Source: Caryophanales bacterium UBA5455
GTDB lineage: Bacteria > Bacillota_I > Bacilli_A > RFN20 > CAG-826
Assembly (NCBI GenBank): GCA_002427365.1
Contig: DIQT01000007.1
Location: 1-47,576, forward strand
Reading direction: 5' to 3'
DNA: 47,576 nucleotides
Shown: one piece after another, positions 34,813-42,456 of the stretch
Numbering within the stretch: position 1 is the first letter of the stretch
Layout of the letters: each line of letters begins with the position of its first letter
Translations under genes and position numbers: made by a program
The notes under the pieces: model-generated
Databases searched by the model: none
Seen by the model: only the letters and a program-made list of their open reading frames with translations
Told to the model about the DNA's origin: nothing

Positions 34813-35766
34813 TTAATGGTGATGGTGATGATGATGGCTTTCTGATTCGCCATTTTCAATTTCACAGCGACCATCGACACAACCACTAGCGTCTCTTTCA
34901 AATTGAACGGTTAAATGGTTAATTTTATAATTTTTAGCAATTTCATTAACTTGTTCACGAATAAGATCAGCGTCTTTAAGTGTAAGACTTTCATCAAGTT
35001 TAATATGAACTGTTGCAAGGATTCCTTGGCCAGTTAATGTCCAAACGTGAAGATGATGAGCATCTTCAATAGGTTCGAGCGCTTTAATATCTTCGATGAA
35101 TTTGTCATTTGGAAAATCTTTGGGCGCTTTTTCAAGTAAGATATCTAAAATCTTAAACAAGGTTTTCATCGCACCGATAAAGATAACAATACTAATAACA
35201 ATTGTTAAGATCGGGTCGATTAAATAAATATATGGATTTTTGATTGTTAACATCAAAATCGAACCAATTAAAACAACAACCCAACCTAATACGTCTTCTA
35301 ACATATGGAAAAAGGTTGTCCGTTGATTTAAGTTTTCGCCACCGCTTGTAATTAGAACCGCAATGAAGTTAAAGATGATCCCAACAATGGATAAAATTAA
35401 CATCCCCATCGCGTTTACTTCTTCAATTTCGGGAGCGACTAACCGTTTAACAGCGGTTATAACCATAACGACCGATCCAACAATTAAAATCACCGCCATT
35501 AAAAGCGCGGAAATAATCGAATACCTTGAATAACCATATGTATAACGATCATCAGGTTTTCCTTCGGACTTTTTTTCTAACGCAAATGAGACACCAAGCG
35601 AGGTCGCATCGCCTAAGTCATGAATTGCATCGGAAAAAATCATAATACTATTTGTTATAAAACCACCAATAAATTCAATGATGGAAAAACTTAAGTTGAC
35701 AATAAAGGCAATTAAAATATTTCTTGTCGACTTATTCATTTTTGGTTTTTTCGTTTTCTTTTCCAT
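34813..35766 (-). CDS. Cation diffusion facilitator, zinc exporter type, with polyhistidine tail
   Basis: A 317-residue CDF antiporter that expels divalent metal in exchange for protons. Six helices occupy about residues 12-205, with a cytoplasmic metal-sensing domain after them. The transport site has HxxxD in TM2 (AIHDLGDATSLG) and HxxxD in TM5 (FHMLEDVLGW), the pattern associated with Zn2+ selectivity. The C-terminus is remarkable: two cysteines in GCVDGRCE, then a stretch ending in seven consecutive histidines (residues 311-317). AAGGAGC lies upstream of ATG 35766, which is inside the arsR gene (35-base overlap), so it is co-translated with its regulator. Confidence 0.93.
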   Translation of the reverse strand: MEKKTKKPKMNKSTRNILIAFIVNLSFSIIEFIGGFITNSIMIFSDAIHDLGDATSLGVSFALEKKSEGKPDDRYTYGYSRYSIISALLMAVILIVGSVVMVITAVKRLVAPEIEEVNAMGMLILSIVGIIFNFIAVLITSGGENLNQRTTFFHMLEDVLGWVVVLIGSILMLTIKNPYIYLIDPILTIVISIVIFIGAMKTLFKILDILLEKAPKDFPNDKFIEDIKALEPIEDAHHLHVWTLTGQGILATVHIKLDESLTLKDADLIREQVNEIAKNYKINHLTVQFERDASGCVDGRCEIENGESESHHHHHHH

Positions 35767-36091
35767 ATAAATGCTCCTTGGTTGTCGTTAATAAACTTAC
35801 AACATGTTCATCATGTAACTGATAAAAGACTTCTTTACCGCTTTTTCGTGCTTTAACGAGGCGGTTTTCAATTAAAATTTTCATTTGATGCGAGATTGCG
35901 GATTTCTCCATCTCCAGTAAATAACAAATTTCATATTGGCATAACTCAGTTAGTTCAAGTAGAACAAGCAGAACGCGGGAACGAGTTGAATTACCAATCG
36001 CTTTGAAAAACTCCGTCAGTTGACTTGCTTCATCGCTTGAGGGGACTTGCTTTTTAACTTCATCAAGTAAGGTAATGTTATGTGTGTGCAT
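35732..36091 (-). CDS. ArsR/SmtB-family metal-sensing repressor
   Basis: A 119-residue winged-helix repressor, probably zinc-responsive, controlling the CDF exporter it overlaps. The recognition helix lies in LLEMEKSAISHQMKILIENRL. The alpha-5 sensor motif shows Asp and His in LHDEHVV and a further His eleven residues on (TKEHLYG), matching three of four ligands of the SmtB/CzrA site; the fourth (HxxH or HxxE) is HxxG, although Lys-Glu follows. Cysteines in ELCQYEIC could form another site. GGAGGCG at 36094-36100 supports the start. Metal binding should release it from the operator at 36103-36122. Confidence 0.9.
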   Translation of the reverse strand: MHTHNITLLDEVKKQVPSSDEASQLTEFFKAIGNSTRSRVLLVLLELTELCQYEICYLLEMEKSAISHQMKILIENRLVKARKSGKEVFYQLHDEHVVSLLTTTKEHLYGKENEKTKNE

Positions 36092-36102
36092 AGCGCCTCC
36101 AT

Positions 36103-36122
36103 AGTTGAATAATTACTCAACT
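36103..36122 (-). promoter_or_regulatory. ArsR-family operator
   Basis: A 20-bp imperfect palindrome, AGTTGAATAATTACTCAACT on the plus strand, just downstream of the -10. It has TGA(N8)TCA half-sites spaced as in SmtB/CzrA operators and would cover the transcription start. Confidence 0.75.
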
Positions 36123-36127
36123 GTTAT

Positions 36128-36155
36128 ATTATACAACGCTCTTTTTTTAATGCAA
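36128..36155 (-). promoter_or_regulatory. Promoter of arsR-CDF operon
   Basis: Read on the minus strand: TTGCAT (36155-36150), a 16-base spacer, and TATAAT (36133-36128). The expected start, near 36121, falls inside the operator. Confidence 0.75.
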
Positions 36156-36182
36156 CAAAAAACCCCACAAAATTGTGGGGTT
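36156..36182 (-). terminator. Terminator after the DsbA-like gene
   Basis: AACCCCACAA (36161-36170) and TTGTGGGGTT (36173-36182) pair perfectly; on the minus strand a T run follows. It isolates the DsbA-like gene from the arsR promoter just beyond. Confidence 0.88.
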
Positions 36183-36206
36183 AAAAGTTTTCTTTCTTTT
36201 TATTCG

Positions 36207-37103
36207 TTAAAAGTTACAAACACCGCTTAATGGGTCACAAAACAAGGAACTTTTATGAATTGAAATTAATTCACCGGTGCCTAAATGGTCACGGTTAATT
36301 AAACTATTTTTTTCTAACGTATCAAGCCAATGAAGAAGTTCTTCATCACTTAAATTAAAACTACTTTGAATTTCAATGGGGGCAACAGGGCCAAACTCTT
36401 CAATAAACGCTAAGAGGGAATCTTCGTTCGCAGTTGGAATAACTTCATTTAAATTTGCGCCTAACATTTTAAAGACAGTAAGGAAATCTTCATATGTTTG
36501 GAAGCTCCGCATTAAAACTTGTTTGTCTTGGTATTTAACCATAAAAGCGGGATAACCCCGAACTTGGTATTGTTGGACTAAATACCGGTCTTCTTCAAAA
36601 GCGGCTTCCGCACTTCCATCTTGGAAATGAGTAATAAACTTAGAGACATTAAGACCAATTTCGCTTGCCAGTTCAACTAATACATCAAGACGCGAAGTAA
36701 TTTTTCCTTCGAGAATTGTTGCAAAGCGGAGCCGGCGTAAAAACTTATGAGCTAACTCTTCACTTTCAAATTGCGCGGCTTTGATCGCAATATTTTGCGG
36801 ATACGTCGAAGGATATTCGTTACTAAATAAGTTAAACCCTTCTTTAATAATGGGCATTTTGTGTTTTGCTGTTGCTTCTAGCCAACTTAATGGAAGGTTT
36901 TTGTTATTTGCTACAATTGGATCAAGGTCGGGATTTCTTACATCATACCAATCACGAATATCACGGACTAATCCGCCCATAACAAAAGCAAACTTAATTT
37001 GATCACCGAAGTGGTGTTGTAGTTTTGTAAGAATTGGTTCCGAGCCATAGCACCAAGTGCAAACTGGATCGTTAAATTCAATAATTTCAATGTAATCTTT
37101 CAT
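36207..37103 (-). CDS. DsbA-family thioredoxin-fold protein (FrnE/SpxH-like), cytosolic
   Basis: A 298-residue protein of the DsbA/FrnE fold. The redox motif is CTWC in EFNDPVCTWCYGSEP near residues 12-15, and VRGYPAFMVK carries the cis-proline. There is no signal peptide, so it acts in the cytosol. Such proteins in Bacilli include SpxH/YjbH, the adaptor that hands Spx to ClpXP, but a CxxC at this place also fits a generic oxidoreductase; I cannot choose. About 80 C-terminal residues form a helical, perhaps winged-helix, extension ending with two cysteines in FCDPLSGVC. ATG 37103 is used, because the upstream part of the frame lacks a Shine-Dalgarno and departs from the fold. Confidence 0.8.
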   Translation of the reverse strand: MKDYIEIIEFNDPVCTWCYGSEPILTKLQHHFGDQIKFAFVMGGLVRDIRDWYDVRNPDLDPIVANNKNLPLSWLEATAKHKMPIIKEGFNLFSNEYPSTYPQNIAIKAAQFESEELAHKFLRRLRFATILEGKITSRLDVLVELASEIGLNVSKFITHFQDGSAEAAFEEDRYLVQQYQVRGYPAFMVKYQDKQVLMRSFQTYEDFLTVFKMLGANLNEVIPTANEDSLLAFIEEFGPVAPIEIQSSFNLSDEELLHWLDTLEKNSLINRDHLGTGELISIHKSSLFCDPLSGVCNF

Positions 37104-37172
37104 AAATATCTCTCTTTCGCACTTATTGTATATGATTTTTACTTCATACAAAAATTTATGCTTTTGGTGTGG

Positions 37173-37178
37173 TAATAT
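37173..37178 (+). promoter_or_regulatory. Extended -10 abutting the ABC-F start codon
   Basis: TAATAT (37173-37178) is preceded by TGG (37170-37172). Only six bases separate it from ATG 37185, so the transcript probably starts at or next to the A of the start codon. Confidence 0.5.
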
Positions 37179-37184
37179 TTAGTT

Positions 37185-39053
37185 ATGATTTATATTAATG
37201 CGCACGATATCGCGAAAGCGTTTGGAACTTCATATTTATTCGAACATCTTTCTTTTAAGGTGGATAGTAAAGATCGTCTGGCCTTAATTGGTGACAACGG
37301 CACTGGTAAGACGACCATTTTAAAAATTTTAATTGGTCATAGTGATATATCACGAAACGCGGATGGAAGTTTAGGAACAATCGCGACCGCAAAAAATTTA
37401 CAAATCGGTTATTTATCGCAAGATGTAATTTCTTCGCTCGAAAATACTTTGCTTGAAGAAGCAGAGTTAATTTTCACAAACTTAATTGAACAAGAAAAAG
37501 ACCTCGAAGCATTAACGTTACAACTTGCTCACGATCCACATAATAAAACATTAATTGATAGTTATGGGAGAAAGCAAGCTAGTTTTGAAGCGAAAGGTGG
37601 GTATGACTACCATTATAAAATAAAAACGATTTTAACAAAGTTTGGTTTTTCAATTGAAGAATGGAACCGGCCGATTAAAACGTTTTCGGGTGGTGAGCGG
37701 ACGAAAGTCGCTTTTATTAAACTTTTGTTAATGGAACCGGATTTATTAATTCTTGATGAACCAACCAACCACTTAGATGTGGAAACGATTGATTGGCTCG
37801 AAACGTATTTAAAAGCATATCAAGGCGCAATTTTATTTGTTACACACGACCGGTATTTTATTAATAATGTTGCCTCCCGGATTATTGAATTAGAAGATGG
37901 TCATTTAAATGAATATAACGGAAACTTTGATTTTTATTTAGAAGAAAAGAAACGCCGATATGAAGAACAACGGAAAGCATATAAAGTTCAACAACGGGAA
38001 ATTGAAAAGATGGAACGCTTTATTGCCTTTTTTAAACCAAAACCCCGATTTACCTCACGCGCGAAAGACCGCGAAAAGAAACTCGCGCGGATTGAGCGAA
38101 TTAAAGAACCAAAAAACCAAAAGCAAGCAATTAAATATCGCTTTCAAGGATCAATTAAAAACACCAAAGAACTAATCGCCTTAACAGATATTGTTGCTGG
38201 CTATGATGAGCCATTAATTAAACCATTATCAATTGATATATATTCGCATGATAAAATCGCAATTATGGGTGATAACGGGGTGGGAAAAACAACATTAATT
38301 AAAGTAATTGAAAAGTCACTTGCGCCAATTAGCGGTGTTGTAACCCATTATGGAAATTTAAAAATTGGTCATCTCGAACAAAACGACTTTGATTTGCCAG
38401 AGAATCTTACTTTATTTGATTATCTTCATGATGCCTTTCCTTATATGAATAATACGGAAATTAGAAATCACTTAGGCCAATTTGGCTTTCGCGGTGAAGA
38501 AGTGTTTAAACTTATTGGGGTAATTTCTGGTGGCGAAAAAATGCGTCTACTACTCGCACGTCTTGTCTTATTAAAGTTTGATGTTTTGTTATTAGATGAA
38601 CCAACCAACCACCTAGATATGTTAAGCCGCGAAGGATTAATCGAAGCGATGCAAGCATTTAATGCGACAATCATTTTTATTAGCCATGACCGTCACTTCA
38701 TTGATAGTGTTGCGACAAGAATTATTTATATCCAAAAACAAATCCCGACGGTTTTTGAAGGGAATTATGAAGAATATAAAGAAGTGATGGAAGTAGAAGT
38801 GATAAAAGAAGAAACAAAAGTTGTCGCAAGTAAAAATAAACAAACACCAATCTTTAAAGGTAAAAGTAAGAAGCGGTTAGAGTCAGAACTAGGGACCTTA
38901 GAAGAAAAAATCACCGCGAATAAAGAAGCCCAGTTACTTGATGAAAACCTTCGTGACTACCAAAAGTTTGCTGCGCTTGAACAGGAAGCAAAAGAACTCG
39001 AAGAACAATATTTACGTGTCATTGAAGAGTTAGATAAGTTTAATAACGATTAA
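37185..39053 (+). CDS. ABC-F family ATPase (YdiF/Uup-like)
   Basis: A 622-residue cytosolic protein with two ABC ATPase domains and no membrane segment, of the kind that acts at the ribosomal E site during translation. Domain 1 has Walker A GDNGTGKTT and Walker B LLILDEPTNHLD; domain 2 has GDNGVGKTT, signature SGGEKMRLLLA and LLLDEPTNHLD. Both catalytic glutamates are present. The linker between them (about residues 240-320) is a short, Lys/Arg/Glu-rich coiled coil, and a C-terminal coiled coil runs from about 560. This matches housekeeping YdiF/Uup types rather than long-armed antibiotic-resistance proteins. There is no Shine-Dalgarno before ATG 37185, and the promoter abuts the start. Confidence 0.92.
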   Translation: MIYINAHDIAKAFGTSYLFEHLSFKVDSKDRLALIGDNGTGKTTILKILIGHSDISRNADGSLGTIATAKNLQIGYLSQDVISSLENTLLEEAELIFTNLIEQEKDLEALTLQLAHDPHNKTLIDSYGRKQASFEAKGGYDYHYKIKTILTKFGFSIEEWNRPIKTFSGGERTKVAFIKLLLMEPDLLILDEPTNHLDVETIDWLETYLKAYQGAILFVTHDRYFINNVASRIIELEDGHLNEYNGNFDFYLEEKKRRYEEQRKAYKVQQREIEKMERFIAFFKPKPRFTSRAKDREKKLARIERIKEPKNQKQAIKYRFQGSIKNTKELIALTDIVAGYDEPLIKPLSIDIYSHDKIAIMGDNGVGKTTLIKVIEKSLAPISGVVTHYGNLKIGHLEQNDFDLPENLTLFDYLHDAFPYMNNTEIRNHLGQFGFRGEEVFKLIGVISGGEKMRLLLARLVLLKFDVLLLDEPTNHLDMLSREGLIEAMQAFNATIIFISHDRHFIDSVATRIIYIQKQIPTVFEGNYEEYKEVMEVEVIKEETKVVASKNKQTPIFKGKSKKRLESELGTLEEKITANKEAQLLDENLRDYQKFAALEQEAKELEEQYLRVIEELDKFNND

Positions 39054-39129
39054 TTTAAAAATTACTTTTCTTTTAAAAGAGCTTTAAGCAAGCGATAATA
39101 TTACTAGATACTCGTAAGGAGAAAACGCT

Positions 39130-39849
39130 ATGGATAACAATCAAGACTTTTTACGCAACTATAAACGCCTCGAGGCTTTACTTGAAGAAAAATATAATTT
39201 AGATAGTGGAAGTAATAATTCATCGTCAATTATTCGCTACTACCATGAATTACGAAAATCTTATTCGGTCCGCGATAAACAACGGGCGGTTAAACTCGAT
39301 TCCTGTCGAACAATTCGAAACATGCTTTCGCATGAAGATGTATTAGACGCAATTACGGTAAGTGATGAATATATAATGTTTCTAAGTGACGAAATAAAAC
39401 GGATTGTTAATCCAATCACCGCCTTACAAGTTGCTGTTAAAATTGATAAAGCATTCACTTGTTCTTTAGATGATGAAGTCCGAAAAGTTATGGAGGTCAT
39501 GGTTAAACGCGGTTTTTCTCATGTCCCTGTAATCGATGAACAAGGTTATCTTATTGGTGTCTTTTCCCAAAAGATTGTTTTCCATCGGCTTTACGCGGAA
39601 GGTGATATTGGTAGTGATGAGAAGGCAATAATAAAAACATTTGAAAAGTATTTACCAATTAGCGCCCATATTAGTGAAAATTATGTGTTTGTTTCCGCGA
39701 ATGAAACGATTGATAAAATTACGCGCGTGTTTGAAGAAAGTCGGGGTCAAAAAAACAAAATCGGTTTAATCTTTGTAACAAAAGAAGGAAAACCAGCGGA
39801 AAAGATTCTAGGTTTTATTACACCATACGATTTAATCTATTATCATTAA
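39130..39849 (+). CDS. CBS-domain protein
   Basis: A 239-residue soluble protein. Residues 1 to about 95 are helical and charged, without a family I recognise. A CBS pair follows (about 105-235): the first is seen in VMVKRGFSHVPVIDEQGYLIGVFS, split here as KRGFSHVPVIDE and GYLIGVFS, the second in KIGLIFVTKEG and ILGFITPYDLIYYH. CBS pairs bind adenosine nucleotides (AMP, ATP, c-di-AMP or similar) and usually regulate a partner. No enzyme domain is attached, so it is probably a stand-alone sensor. AAGGAG at 39116-39121 supports the start. It is followed by the 340-base gap that contains the candidate small RNA. Confidence 0.85.
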   Translation: MDNNQDFLRNYKRLEALLEEKYNLDSGSNNSSSIIRYYHELRKSYSVRDKQRAVKLDSCRTIRNMLSHEDVLDAITVSDEYIMFLSDEIKRIVNPITALQVAVKIDKAFTCSLDDEVRKVMEVMVKRGFSHVPVIDEQGYLIGVFSQKIVFHRLYAEGDIGSDEKAIIKTFEKYLPISAHISENYVFVSANETIDKITRVFEESRGQKNKIGLIFVTKEGKPAEKILGFITPYDLIYYH

Positions 39850-39898
39850 TAAACATTAAGAATGTTTTCTCATTTTACTTAAATTTATATGATAACGC

Positions 39899-39927
39899 TT
39901 GCATTTTATTTTAAATTCTATTATCAT
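39899..39927 (+). promoter_or_regulatory. Candidate promoter for an intergenic RNA
   Basis: TTGCAT (39899-39904), a 17-base spacer and TATCAT (39922-39927). A transcript would start near 39934, at the foot of the first hairpin. Confidence 0.45.
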
Positions 39928-39933
39928 AAAGCA

Positions 39934-40118
39934 GTTCTAAAAACTTTAACAAAAGTTCTTTAGAATTTTGGAAGTTATCGCAACAAGATGATAAAAAACA
40001 ATGGATCCCCCTTCCTATAATAAAAATCGTCTTGTTGTTACTTCCATAACATTATTTGTCCTTGACTATTGATGATTTTTAAAATAGAAATGAGTAGGAG
40101 CAATCTTACTCATTTTTT
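39934..40118 (+). ncRNA. Candidate structured small RNA
   Basis: The 340-base gap between the CBS gene and the SnoaL-like gene holds three hairpins in a row. Hairpin 1 is TTCTAAA/TTTAGAA with inner ACTTT/AAAGT (39935-39965). Hairpin 2 (39970-40045) has an outer GGAAGT/ACTTCC and an inner 12-bp helix CAACAAGATGAT/ATCGTCTTGTTG, with a 33-nt loop exposing TCCCCCTTCC (40006-40015), complementary to a strong Shine-Dalgarno. Hairpin 3, AAATGAGTA/TACTCATTT (40088-40115), is followed by T residues, a terminator. No open frame of note lies inside. Hairpin 1 might alternatively just terminate the CBS gene. I do not recognise a known family. Confidence 0.45.
40088..40118 (+). terminator. Rho-independent terminator ending the intergenic RNA region
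   Basis: AAATGAGTA (40088-40096) pairs with TACTCATTT (40107-40115) and runs into T residues. No coding gene ends within 230 bases upstream, so it most likely ends a non-coding transcript. Confidence 0.75.
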
Positions 40119-40190
40119 TATGTAAAAAAGATTAATGAAAGTAACATTCATTTCCTAAATAAGGTAAAATGAATAGCGGTAGGTTTAGTA

Positions 40191-40601
40191 ATGGGAAATA
40201 AACGATTAATTAGCGAATTTTATGAATTAAGCTATAACCAAAAAGATTATGAAGCGGCGAGTGCATACTTAGCGCCAAGCTTTTTTGACCATTCCCCGGT
40301 TGCTTCTAAAAGTCGCGAAGAAACGCTTGCCGCAATTAAAGATGTTCATCATGCCTTTCCAGATTTAGAAGTTCGAATTCTCGATTTAGTGATGGAAGAT
40401 GACGTTGTTGTCGTACAAGCTTTTTTTAGTGGAACCCAAGCTGCGCCATATTTAGGCGTAGAAAATCACGGCAACAAAATTGAATTTTTTGCCTTAGAAA
40501 TGTATCGCTTTAATAAGATGGGAAAGATGATTGAATCGTGGGGCTATTGGCCGAACCAAGCAATTATTGAGCAATTAACAAGATTAGAGGAAGAAGAATG
40601 A
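40191..40601 (+). CDS. SnoaL-like domain protein
   Basis: A 136-residue protein with the NTF2-like SnoaL fold (polyketide-cyclase superfamily). Typical stretches are LISEFYELSYNQKDYEAASA, FFDHSPVA, AFPDLEVRILDLVMEDDVV and the closing IESWGYWPNQ. In non-polyketide bacteria such proteins have mixed or unknown roles, often small-molecule binding or ester cyclisation, and no substrate is evident here. A -10 TAAAAT at 40165-40170 and a weak GGTAGG precede the ATG. The stop overlaps the next gene (ATGA). Confidence 0.82.
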   Translation: MGNKRLISEFYELSYNQKDYEAASAYLAPSFFDHSPVASKSREETLAAIKDVHHAFPDLEVRILDLVMEDDVVVVQAFFSGTQAAPYLGVENHGNKIEFFALEMYRFNKMGKMIESWGYWPNQAIIEQLTRLEEEE

Positions 40602-40861
40602 AAGCATTAATTAGTTTATTAAAATCTTTAGTTATCGTAACGCTTTTATCTGGTGTTGCTGTTTTCTTTTATGGTTTATTAATGGCGGATAACCACCGTC
40701 TTACGCTAATTCTAATTGGTTTAGGACTCTTAGTGGTTATGGGGATTCTCCTTGTTGTTTTATATTTTGTTGGTAAGCGTCATGATAAGAACGAAGAACA
40801 TTTAGAAGCCGTTAATAATGAAAAAGATAATAATGAAGAAGAAAATATTCCGTTAGAATAA
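40598..40861 (+). CDS. Small membrane protein, two helices, unknown function
   Basis: An 87-residue protein with two hydrophobic helices (about residues 10-29 and 36-58, LTLILIGLGLLVVMGILLVV) and a charged Glu/Asn/Lys tail. I do not recognise a family. Its ATG overlaps the stop of the SnoaL-like gene, indicating translational coupling and perhaps joint function. Confidence 0.65.
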   Translation: MKALISLLKSLVIVTLLSGVAVFFYGLLMADNHRLTLILIGLGLLVVMGILLVVLYFVGKRHDKNEEHLEAVNNEKDNNEEENIPLE

Positions 40862-40921
40862 TTTAAAATAAATAATTAAAATTAAAATAATAAATAGACA
40901 TCATTTTGAATTGGAGCACGT

Positions 40922-42403
40922 ATGGAACAAGCACTCGACAACAACTTATATTTAAAATTACAAAACGAAAGCATTAAACAACGGGTTGCCCGCTTTGGGA
41001 ACAAGCTATATTTAGAATTTGGTGGTAAGTTATTTGACGACCGCCACGCAACACGTGTTTTTCCGGGCTTTCAAATCGACTCCAAAGTAAAAGTTTTGTT
41101 ATCGATGAAAAAAGACGTTGAATTTATTATTACAGTGTCCGCAGATGATATTCAAGATGGTAAAATTCGCAGTGATACCGGCTTAAGTTATGAAGATGAA
41201 ACATTACGGTTAATTGATGAAATTACAAATGTTGGTCTTACAATATGCGCGGTTGTCATTACCAAATATACCCATCAACCCGCGGTTAATGTGTTCCGCC
41301 GGTTATTAAAATCATTTAAAATTCCAACATATATTCATCAACCAATTAAAGGATATCCTCATGATATCGATTATGTTTTATCTAACGAAGGCTTTGGCCA
41401 AAATGAATATGTTAAAACGTCACGTCCAATTGTTGTTGTTACTGCGCCTGGTCCTGGATCAGGAAAAATGGCGACATGCCTATCGCAAATCTATTTAGAT
41501 GATAAACGGGGAATTAAATCAGGTTACGCAAAATATGAAACATTTCCCGTGTGGAATTTGCCATTAAAGCACCCCATTAATTTAGCGTATGAAGCCGCGA
41601 CCGCGGATTTAAATGATGTAACAATGGTGGATTACTACCACTATGAAAAGTATCAAGTTGCCGCTGTTTCGTATAACCGCGATATGGAAGTGTTTCCAAT
41701 TCTAGCAAAAATGTTTGAACGGATTTATGGAGAATCACCATATTATTCACCCACGGATATGGGTGTAAATATGATTGGGTTAGCAATTTCGAATAATGAT
41801 TCAGCGGTTCAAGCCGCAAAAGATGAAATTATTCGCCGCTATTACCAAGCATTATGGAAAAATAAAACGGGTCGCTTAAGCGATGAAGGCTTAGAGCGAA
41901 TTCATTATATTGTGAAAAGTTTAAATCTTGATCCGCAAGTTGATCGGATTCCTGTTTTACCGGCGCTTAAAAAAGCGGAAGAAAAGAATGCCCCCGCTGT
42001 TGCAATTTTATTAAACGATGGAACGCTTGTTACTGGTAAAGAAAGCGCCCGCTTTACCGCGGGAGCGGCTGCCCTAATTAACGCGCTAAAATATTTAGCG
42101 AGCATTAATAAAAAACTTCATTTACTCGCGCCAAAGTTAATTGAAACGATTCAAAACCTTAAAAAAGAAAACATGCGTTCGCAATCATTACGACTATCAG
42201 TGAACGAAGTATTAATTACGCTAGCGATTACCGCAACAACCAACTCATTTAGTGAAGTGGCTTTAAATCAAACCGAATTTCTTGCTCACGCCCAAGCGCA
42301 TTCAAGCATCAGAATGAATAGTGAAGATAAACAAGCATATAAAGAATTAGGCATTGACGTTACAAGCGAACCGGTGCAAACAAGTTATTTTCTTAAAGAA
42401 TAA
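40922..42403 (+). CDS. DUF1846 family protein
   Basis: A 493-residue cytosolic protein matching DUF1846, found widely in Firmicutes and without a settled function. The family start is seen in VARFGNKLYLEFGGKLFDDRHA followed by RVFPGF; it is given here in pieces as FGNKLYLEFGGKLFDD and HATRVFPGF. APGPGSGKMATCLSQ (about 176-190) resembles a phosphate-binding loop, and AVSYNRDMEVFPIL plus SPTDMGVNMIG are other conserved blocks. Length agrees with the family (about 490-500). GGAG at 40913-40916 supports the start. It stands alone, so neighbours do not suggest a role. Confidence 0.9.
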   Translation: MEQALDNNLYLKLQNESIKQRVARFGNKLYLEFGGKLFDDRHATRVFPGFQIDSKVKVLLSMKKDVEFIITVSADDIQDGKIRSDTGLSYEDETLRLIDEITNVGLTICAVVITKYTHQPAVNVFRRLLKSFKIPTYIHQPIKGYPHDIDYVLSNEGFGQNEYVKTSRPIVVVTAPGPGSGKMATCLSQIYLDDKRGIKSGYAKYETFPVWNLPLKHPINLAYEAATADLNDVTMVDYYHYEKYQVAAVSYNRDMEVFPILAKMFERIYGESPYYSPTDMGVNMIGLAISNNDSAVQAAKDEIIRRYYQALWKNKTGRLSDEGLERIHYIVKSLNLDPQVDRIPVLPALKKAEEKNAPAVAILLNDGTLVTGKESARFTAGAAALINALKYLASINKKLHLLAPKLIETIQNLKKENMRSQSLRLSVNEVLITLAITATTNSFSEVALNQTEFLAHAQAHSSIRMNSEDKQAYKELGIDVTSEPVQTSYFLKE

Positions 42404-42441
42404 TTAATTTTCATAAAAAATACCGACCACAAATGTTATGG

Positions 42442-42447
42442 TATAAT
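42442..42447 (+). promoter_or_regulatory. Extended -10 close to the 2H phosphoesterase start
   Basis: TATAAT (42442-42447), preceded by TGG, lies nine bases before ATG 42457. The transcript would have a leader of about 0-3 bases. Confidence 0.6.
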
Positions 42448-42456
42448 AAATTTAGT

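Noticed and set aside
37185..39053. ABC-F protein as an antibiotic-resistance determinant
   Set aside because: The inter-domain arm is short, and a C-terminal coiled coil as in YdiF/Uup is present, so a housekeeping role is more likely.
39970..40045. The long inverted repeat as a MITE or transposon remnant
   Set aside because: Only one copy is seen in the window, there is no target-site duplication, and it sits between a promoter-like sequence and a terminator, which fits an RNA hairpin better; not fully excluded.
40062..40085. Promoter TTGACT with TAAAAT
   Set aside because: The spacer is only 12 bases, too short for sigma-A.
29294..40165. Shared 13-mer ATTTCCTAAATAA in two intergenic regions (near 29295 and 40149)
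   Set aside because: Short and AT-rich; a match of this length is plausible by chance in 47 kb, and the flanks differ.
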